In this document: piece by piece, positions 59,114 through 64,000 of the stretch | Position numbering within the stretch: the stretch's first letter is position 1 | Layout: each line of letters opens with the position of its first letter | NCBI RefSeq assembly: GCF_003315035.1 | Contig: NZ_QNRE01000001.1 | Span: 779,224-843,223 of the forward strand | Origin: Nocardia puris | GTDB lineage: Bacteria > Actinomycetota > Actinomycetes > Mycobacteriales > Mycobacteriaceae | DNA length: 64,000 bases | Reading direction: 5' to 3' | The notes under the pieces: model-generated | The model's database searches: none | The model's input: only the letters and a program-made list of their open reading frames with translations | Told to the model about the DNA's origin: nothing | Program-made: the position numbers and the translations under genes

Positions 59114-60274
59114 ATGAGCGCTGTGTTCCCCGCGTCGCTTTCGGCGCGAGATGTGGCTTCGAACCGATTCCGCATTGCGATGGTTGTGCCCCCGTATTTC
59201 GATGTCCCGCCCAAGGCGTACGGCGGTGTCGAGGCGGTCGTCGCCGACCTGGTGGACGCGCTGGTCGAGCGCGGCCACGACGTCACCCTGTTCGGTGCCG
59301 GCGAGCCCGGCACCAAGGCGCGTTTCGTCCCCGTGTGGGACCGCGCGCTGCCCGAACGACTGGGCGATCCGTTCCCCGAGGTGGTGCACGCGCTGAAGGT
59401 GCGGCGGGCGATCGAACGCCTCGCCGCCACCGACGGCGTCGACCTCGTGCACGATCACACGTTCGCGGGCCCGCTCAACGCGCCCGCCTACCGCGGCCTC
59501 GGCCTGCCGACCGTGGTGACCGTGCACGGCCCGGTCGAGGACGACTGCTACCGCTACTACCGCGAACTGGGCCGCGAGGTCTCGCTGGTCGCGATCAGCG
59601 ACCGCCAGCGCGAACTCGCCCCCGACCTGCCGTGGGCCGGGCGCGTGCACAACGCCCTGCACACGCGGGAGTGGCCGTTCGTCACCGAGAAGGACGACTA
59701 CGCCCTGTTCCTGGGCCGTTTCAACGAGTGCAAGGCGCCGCACCTGGCGCTGGAGGCCGCGCACGCGGCGGGCATCCCGCTGGTGCTGGCGGGCAAGTGC
59801 AGCGAACCGCCGGAGCGGGCCTACTTCGAGGAACAGGTCCGGCCGCTGCTCACCGAGCGCGACCACGTCTTCGGACTGGCCGATGCCACCGCCAAGCGCG
59901 AATTGCTCTCGCGCGCACGGTGTCTGCTGTTCCCGGTGCGCTGGGAGGAGCCGTTCGGCATGGTGATGATCGAGTCCATGGTCTGCGGCACCCCGGTGGT
60001 CGCACTGCGCGGCGGCGCGGTGCCCGAGGTGGTGGTGGACGGCGTCACCGGCCGCATCTGCGACGACCCGGCCGACCTGCCCGCCGCCGTCGAGGAGGTC
60101 CGCCACTATGACCCTGTCGCCTGCCGGGCGCACGTGGAGGCCAACTTCGGCTCCGAGGGGCTGGGGCGCGGCTACGAGCGGGTCTACCGCACCCTGCTCG
60201 AGCGCGAGCGGCTGCTCGCCGACGCGCTCACGCCGCCCCTGGCCGTCCCGGTCGGCGCGGGCGGTCTGGCGTGA
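59114..60274 (+). CDS. GT4-family glycosyltransferase
   Basis: A 386-residue GT-B enzyme. After a 19-residue lead comes RIAMVVPPYFDVPPKAYGGV EAVVADLVDALVERGHDVTL with the acceptor-site Gly loop; VHDHTFAGPLNAPAYRGLGL and VVTVHGPVEDDC follow; the donor site is ALFLGRFNECKAPHLALEAA and the E-x7-E motif FPVRWEEPFGMVMIESMVCG. Substrate unknown; its partner is a glycogen-debranching-like protein, so an alpha-glucan or trehalose-type sugar is possible. GGAAGGAAGG ribosome site; the next gene overlaps by four bases. Confidence 0.9.
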   Translation: MSAVFPASLSARDVASNRFRIAMVVPPYFDVPPKAYGGVEAVVADLVDALVERGHDVTLFGAGEPGTKARFVPVWDRALPERLGDPFPEVVHALKVRRAIERLAATDGVDLVHDHTFAGPLNAPAYRGLGLPTVVTVHGPVEDDCYRYYRELGREVSLVAISDRQRELAPDLPWAGRVHNALHTREWPFVTEKDDYALFLGRFNECKAPHLALEAAHAAGIPLVLAGKCSEPPERAYFEEQVRPLLTERDHVFGLADATAKRELLSRARCLLFPVRWEEPFGMVMIESMVCGTPVVALRGGAVPEVVVDGVTGRICDDPADLPAAVEEVRHYDPVACRAHVEANFGSEGLGRGYERVYRTLLERERLLADALTPPLAVPVGAGGLA

Positions 60275-62391
60275 CCGCTGTGCCCGCGCCGCTCAACTCG
60301 GGCGAGCCGGCCGGTTTCGGCGGCGCCGGGTCGGTCACGCTGGTGGAGGGTGCCACCTTCTGCCTGTCGAACCGGCTCGGCGACGTCGAGCAGGGCCGTC
60401 CGCACGGGTTGTTCTTCCGCGACGCGCGCGTGCTGTCGCGGTGGGAGCTGATGGTGGACGGCAAACCGGCGGAATCGCTGTCGGTGCTCACCCCCGAGGC
60501 CTTCATCGCGCGGTTCGTGCTGCGCAGGCCGCCGCAGGAGGGCCTGGCCGACAGCACCCTGCTCGTCGTGCGCGAGCGCATCATCGCCGACGGCATGCAC
60601 GAGGTGCTCTCGCTGGAGAACATGGGCCGCGAGCCGACGGCGGTGACGCTGGAGCTGCACGTCGACGCCGATTTCGTCGATCTGTTCGCGGTGAAGGAGG
60701 GCCGCGCGGGCCACGTGCGGGCCGAGATCAGCGTCGCCGACGGCGAACTGCTGCTGCACGACCGCACCGACCGGATGCGCGGGATCACCATCACCTCCAC
60801 CGTGGAACCGGCCGTTCTGCCCGGCACGCTGGTGTGGCGGGTGGTGGTCCCGGTGGGCGGCATGTGGAAGACCGAGATCATCGCGCAGCCGACGCTGGGC
60901 AACCAGCAGGTGCCCGCGCCGCTCACGCCGGGCGAACACGTCGGCGTGAGCGCGCCGTGCCGCAAGATCGAGGCGTGGCGCGACACCGCGACCGATATCG
61001 TCTCGGCCGACGCGGTGCTCACCCAGGTGTTGCGGCGCACCGAGAGCGATCTCGGCGCGCTGCGCATCCACGACGACACCGCCGAGGGCAGGCCGTTCGT
61101 GGCGGCGGGCGCGCCCTGGTTCATGACGCTGTTCGGCCGCGACAGCCTGCTCACCGCATGGATGGCGCTGCCGCTGTCGGTGGACCTGGCGCTGGGCACC
61201 CTGCAACAGCTCGCGGAACTGCAAGGGCGAGAGGTGAATCCGATCACCGAGGAGCAGCCGGGCCGCATCATGCACGAGATGCGGCGCGGCCCCTCCGGCG
61301 GGCAGGTGCTCGGCGGCACCATCTACTACGGAACCGCCGACGCCACACCGCTTTTCGTGATGCTGCTCGCCGAATGCCATCGCTGGGGCGCGGATCCGGC
61401 GGCGATCGAGGATCTGTTGCCCGCCGCCGACGCGGCACTGGACTGGATCATGCGCTACGGCGACCGCGACGGGGACGGTTTCGTGGAGTACCGCCGCGCC
61501 ACCGACCGGGGCCTGGTCAACCAGGGCTGGAAGGACAGCTTCGACGGGATCAACGACGCGGGCGGGCACCTCGCGCAGGCGCCGATCGCGCTGTGCGAGG
61601 TGCAGGGGTACGTGCACGCCGCGCTGCTCGCGCGGGCGGAACTGGCCGACGTGTTCGGCCAGCCGCGCCGGGCGGCGCGACTGCGCGACCGGGCCGACGA
61701 GCTGCGCGGCAAGTTCGCCGAACAGTTCTGGATGCCCGACCGCGGCTGGTACGCCGTCGCGCTGGACGCCACCAAGCGGCACGTGGACGCGCTGACCAGC
61801 AACTCCGCGCACTGCCTGTGGGCGGGCATCGCCTCCGACGAGCACGCGGCCGAGCTGGTGCGCCAGCTGGCCAAGGAGGAGATGGACACCGGATTCGGTT
61901 TGCGCACATTGGCTTCCAACATGGGCGCTTACAACCCGATGAGCTACCACTGCGGATCGGTCTGGCCGCACGACACCGCCATCGCGGTGGCGGGCCTGCT
62001 GCGCTACGGCCACGTGCCCGGCGCGGTGGAACTGGCCACCCGACTGGCGGGCGGGCTGCTCGACGCGGCGGCGGCGTTCGACGGGCGGCTCCCCGAGCTG
62101 TTCTGCGGATTCCCCCGCGCGCGTTTCGCGGTGCCGGTGCCGTATCCGACGTCGTGTTCGCCGCAGGCCTGGGCGAGCGCGGCGCCGCTGCTGCTGGTGC
62201 GCTCGTTCCTGGGCTTGAATCCCGATGTGCCCAACCGCACGCTGCGGGTGCGCCCGCGCCTGCCCGAATCGTGGGGGCGGGTGACGCTCACCGCGCTGCG
62301 GCTGGGCGATCTGAGCGTCGACGTGGAGGCCGAGGGCAGCACCGTGCACTCGGTCCGCCTGCCCGACGACTGGCAACTGATCACCGAGTGA
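60271..62391 (+). CDS. Glycogen-debranching / amylo-alpha-1,6-glucosidase-like protein
   Basis: A 706-residue protein. An N-terminal beta domain (GDE_N-type) has FCLSNRLGDVEQGRPHGLFF RDARVLSRWELMVDGKP. The C-terminal (alpha/alpha)6 glycosidase domain has LFGRDSLLTAWMAL, IMRYGDRDGDGFVEYRR, GLVNQGWKDSFDGINDAGGH, SNSAHCLWAGIASDEHAAEL and YHCGSVWPHDTAIAVAGLLR. The N-bis/GH63- or GH15-like domain would cleave alpha-1,6 or related glucosidic bonds. GTG overlaps the glycosyltransferase stop (GTGA), so the two act together. Confidence 0.88.
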   Translation: MTAVPAPLNSGEPAGFGGAGSVTLVEGATFCLSNRLGDVEQGRPHGLFFRDARVLSRWELMVDGKPAESLSVLTPEAFIARFVLRRPPQEGLADSTLLVVRERIIADGMHEVLSLENMGREPTAVTLELHVDADFVDLFAVKEGRAGHVRAEISVADGELLLHDRTDRMRGITITSTVEPAVLPGTLVWRVVVPVGGMWKTEIIAQPTLGNQQVPAPLTPGEHVGVSAPCRKIEAWRDTATDIVSADAVLTQVLRRTESDLGALRIHDDTAEGRPFVAAGAPWFMTLFGRDSLLTAWMALPLSVDLALGTLQQLAELQGREVNPITEEQPGRIMHEMRRGPSGGQVLGGTIYYGTADATPLFVMLLAECHRWGADPAAIEDLLPAADAALDWIMRYGDRDGDGFVEYRRATDRGLVNQGWKDSFDGINDAGGHLAQAPIALCEVQGYVHAALLARAELADVFGQPRRAARLRDRADELRGKFAEQFWMPDRGWYAVALDATKRHVDALTSNSAHCLWAGIASDEHAAELVRQLAKEEMDTGFGLRTLASNMGAYNPMSYHCGSVWPHDTAIAVAGLLRYGHVPGAVELATRLAGGLLDAAAAFDGRLPELFCGFPRARFAVPVPYPTSCSPQAWASAAPLLLVRSFLGLNPDVPNRTLRVRPRLPESWGRVTLTALRLGDLSVDVEAEGSTVHSVRLPDDWQLITE

Positions 62392-62440
62392 CGGCGGGGC
62401 CGCCGACGGTGAAAACGACTACGCGAGTGGGAGATCAACG

Positions 62441-62623
62441 ATGCAGACATCGCTCGACACGCGCGACCTCTGGAACGCGCGGCACAGCAACTGCGCCGTG
62501 GAGCCGACCGATCTCGACGAGGACCTCGCGCACTACCTGCGCGGGGTCCACGCCGGTCACGGCCCGGAGTGCCGGCAGTACCTGGCCGCCTCGGCCTACT
62601 GCCTGAACCCCGACCACGTGTGA
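62441..62623 (+). CDS. 60-residue conserved-looking small protein
   Basis: ATG 62441 with GGGAG eight bases upstream encodes MQTSLDTRDLWNARHSNCAV EPTDLDEDLAHYLRGVHAGH GPECRQYLAASAYCLNPDHV in three runs. It has three cysteines (NCA, ECR, YCL) and an acidic middle, and no membrane helix. It follows the debranching-like gene by 49 bases and ends before a hairpin, so it is probably the third gene of that unit. No family recognised. Confidence 0.6.
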   Translation: MQTSLDTRDLWNARHSNCAVEPTDLDEDLAHYLRGVHAGHGPECRQYLAASAYCLNPDHV

Positions 62624-62626
62624 GTG

Positions 62627-62664
62627 GCGGGCCGGGCGCGCCACACTTCGCGCGCCTGGCCCGC
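62627..62664 (+). terminator. 15-bp hairpin after the 60-residue gene
   Basis: Arms GCGGGCCGGGCGCGC (62627-62641) and GCGCGCCTGGCCCGC (62650-62664) pair with one G-U, loop eight bases, starting four bases after the stop. No U-tract. Confidence 0.75.
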
Positions 62665-62731
62665 GCAGTCGAACAGGCAAGGAGGCCAACAGCCCACGCA
62701 GGCACCCCAACCGGAGCACACCCGACCGCGA

Positions 62732-64000
62732 CTACGACCCGGAAGCGCAGTGCCCCCGCGCATCCGACCCGCTCACGCACGGCTCGTTGCCGTGTGCGCG
62801 CAGCACCTCCGCGCCCAGTCCCGCCGTCAAGTAGTGCAGGAACCCGGCCGCCGGGGAACCCACCGGCAGATCGCCGTGGCTGTAGGCATATTCGACGCCG
62901 TGGAACGGGTAGGAACCGTCGAGAGCGGCCTCCCGCCCCGGAGCCACGCCATCCAAGGCGATGACCCGCATGCCCGCCCGATTCGATTCCGCCAGTTCGC
63001 CGTAGCCGATCGCGCCGGGAATCTCGCGCACGGCCTTGTGCATCTCCCTGGTGACCGGCACGTCGCAGAAGGTGCCCTCGGTGTCCTTGATCGCCGTGCA
63101 ACTGCGGTGCGGACGGGCGGGTTGTTCCCCGCCGAAGAGAGCGTCCTCGAAGATCACCCGGGTGCCCGAACCCGGTGTGCGATCGATCAGCACCACCGGT
63201 AGATCCGGGCCGCCCACCTCGCGCCAGTTGGTGATCCGGCCGGCGTACAGGTCGCGCACCTGCTCGACGGTGAGGTCGGCGACGCCGAGCTCGGGGTGCA
63301 CGAACATCGCGAACACCGCCAGCGCCAACGGCCGTGGACGCAACGCCGGGTAACCCGGCCCCTTCTCCCCGTCGCTGATGGCCAGCAGGCCCGCGTCCGG
63401 ACCGGCTTCGGCGAGCCGGTCCAGCCCGCGTTCGGTACCGGCGAAATCGAAGGCGAATTCCGCCCCGGTGCACCGCTTCTCGTACTGGGCGGCGGCGTCG
63501 CGGATCACCGGCTCGAACGCCGACGACCCGATCAGCGTGAGCTTCCCGGTCGCGCAGTCCAGCGGGGTGGGATCGGGACGCAGGACGGCGACGGCGAACT
63601 GCGCCACGATCACCGCGACGAGAAACCCGGTGAGCACCACCATGACTCGCGGCACGCCGGTGCGGCTGCGCGTCTCGACCACGCGCCCACCCCTGATACG
63701 ACCGAGCAGCACCGGCGCGGGATACTCCCCGCTGCCGCCGGACCGTTGCAGGATGGCCAGGATCTTGTAGTGGTCACCCCGCGCCAGCGGCACCTTGGGC
63801 AGGTCGATCACGCCGATGCGCCCGTCGGTGTCCTCCCGCACGGCGATTCCCGAAGCGGGACCCAGGCTTTCGGCCAGGTCGGGATCGCTGAGCTCGGTGA
63901 CGGCCATACCCACCACCCGGCGGCGCGGGAACCGCAGGTGCAGCCCGATCCGCGCGGTCGGGGCCAGATAGTCCGCCACGCCGATGGCGGTGCTGCCGCT
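62732..64000 (-). CDS. Membrane-anchored PstS-like substrate-binding protein (5' end outside window)
   Basis: At least 422 residues; the frame stays open to the window edge, so the start lies beyond it. The visible N-terminal part (LAPTARIGLHLRFPRRRVVG, VIDLPKVPLARGDHYKILAI LQRSGGSGEYPAP) looks like a cytosolic beta domain. One helix (VMVVLTGFLVAVIVAQFAVA) leads to an exterior PBP-like domain: LIGSSAFEPVIRDAAAQYEK, SDGEKGPGYPALRPRPLALA, ITNWREVGGPDLPVVLIDRT PGSGTRVIFEDALFGG and IPGAIGYGELAESNRAG, as in phosphate-binding PstS. Having a cytosolic domain fused to a PstS-type sensor suggests signalling rather than uptake. Confidence 0.8.
   Translation of the reverse strand, partial: SGSTAIGVADYLAPTARIGLHLRFPRRRVVGMAVTELSDPDLAESLGPASGIAVREDTDGRIGVIDLPKVPLARGDHYKILAILQRSGGSGEYPAPVLLGRIRGGRVVETRSRTGVPRVMVVLTGFLVAVIVAQFAVAVLRPDPTPLDCATGKLTLIGSSAFEPVIRDAAAQYEKRCTGAEFAFDFAGTERGLDRLAEAGPDAGLLAISDGEKGPGYPALRPRPLALAVFAMFVHPELGVADLTVEQVRDLYAGRITNWREVGGPDLPVVLIDRTPGSGTRVIFEDALFGGEQPARPHRSCTAIKDTEGTFCDVPVTREMHKAVREIPGAIGYGELAESNRAGMRVIALDGVAPGREAALDGSYPFHGVEYAYSHGDLPVGSPAAGFLHYLTAGLGAEVLRAHGNEPCVSGSDARGHCASGS

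Overview
The window is high-GC actinobacterial DNA. It most resembles Nocardia or a close relative in the Mycobacteriales. This is inferred from the conserved gene order smc / ftsY-amtB-glnB-glnD / ffh / amidohydrolase / rpsP-khpA-rimM-trmD / rplS / lepB / rnhB / DUF2469 / yraN-yifB-dprA / xerC, which matches the mycobacterial order, from a mycothiol-type formaldehyde dehydrogenase, from heavy use of GTG starts, and from GTGA, ATGA and TGATG stop/start overlaps. No rRNA, tRNA, CRISPR array or insertion sequence was recognised.

Layout. 1-3.5 kb: the end of a LysR regulator, a YqeY/GatB-like protein, an alkylsulfatase and a pair of DUF202 membrane proteins. 4-11.5 kb (minus strand): the housekeeping run rplS, lepB, rnhB, DUF2469, yraN, yifB, dprA, xerC. 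dprA carries an unusual N-terminal Cys-repeat extension. 11.6-19.4 kb: a block between rplS and trmD with a membrane protein, tex, two tandem acyl-CoA ligases and a divergent GAF-LuxR regulator. 19.6-31.5 kb (minus): trmD, rimM, khpA, a 27-codon mini-ORF, rpsP, an amidohydrolase, ffh, a small protein, glnD-glnB-amtB behind a GlnR-type operator, and ftsY. 31.6-33.4 kb (plus): DUF2237, an MBL hydrolase and a small protein. 33.4-37.1 kb: smc.

37.3-44 kb: an accessory block that separates smc from its usual neighbours acyP and osmC. It holds a two-TM protein, a DUF1707 protein, mscR with an MBL partner split by an antisense secreted-protein gene, and a three-gene cluster (DUF350, glutathionylspermidine-synthase-like ATP-grasp, Ala/Gly/Gln-rich membrane protein) like E. 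coli yjfL-yjfC-yjfM. 44-53.9 kb: acyP, osmC and the complete Kdp potassium system. kdpDE face away from kdpFABC, two tiny membrane-peptide ORFs flank the control region, and KdpC has a large Cys-bearing insertion.

53.9-64 kb: accessory genes. These are an NmrA-like oxidoreductase with a divergent AraC regulator, a 5'-truncated ABC solute-binding protein, a secreted protein next to a TetR regulator, a winged-helix protein, a glycosyltransferase / glycogen-debranching-like pair with a 60-residue protein, and a membrane-anchored PstS-like protein that runs off the window end. Several strong hairpins, mostly without U-tracts, close these units.
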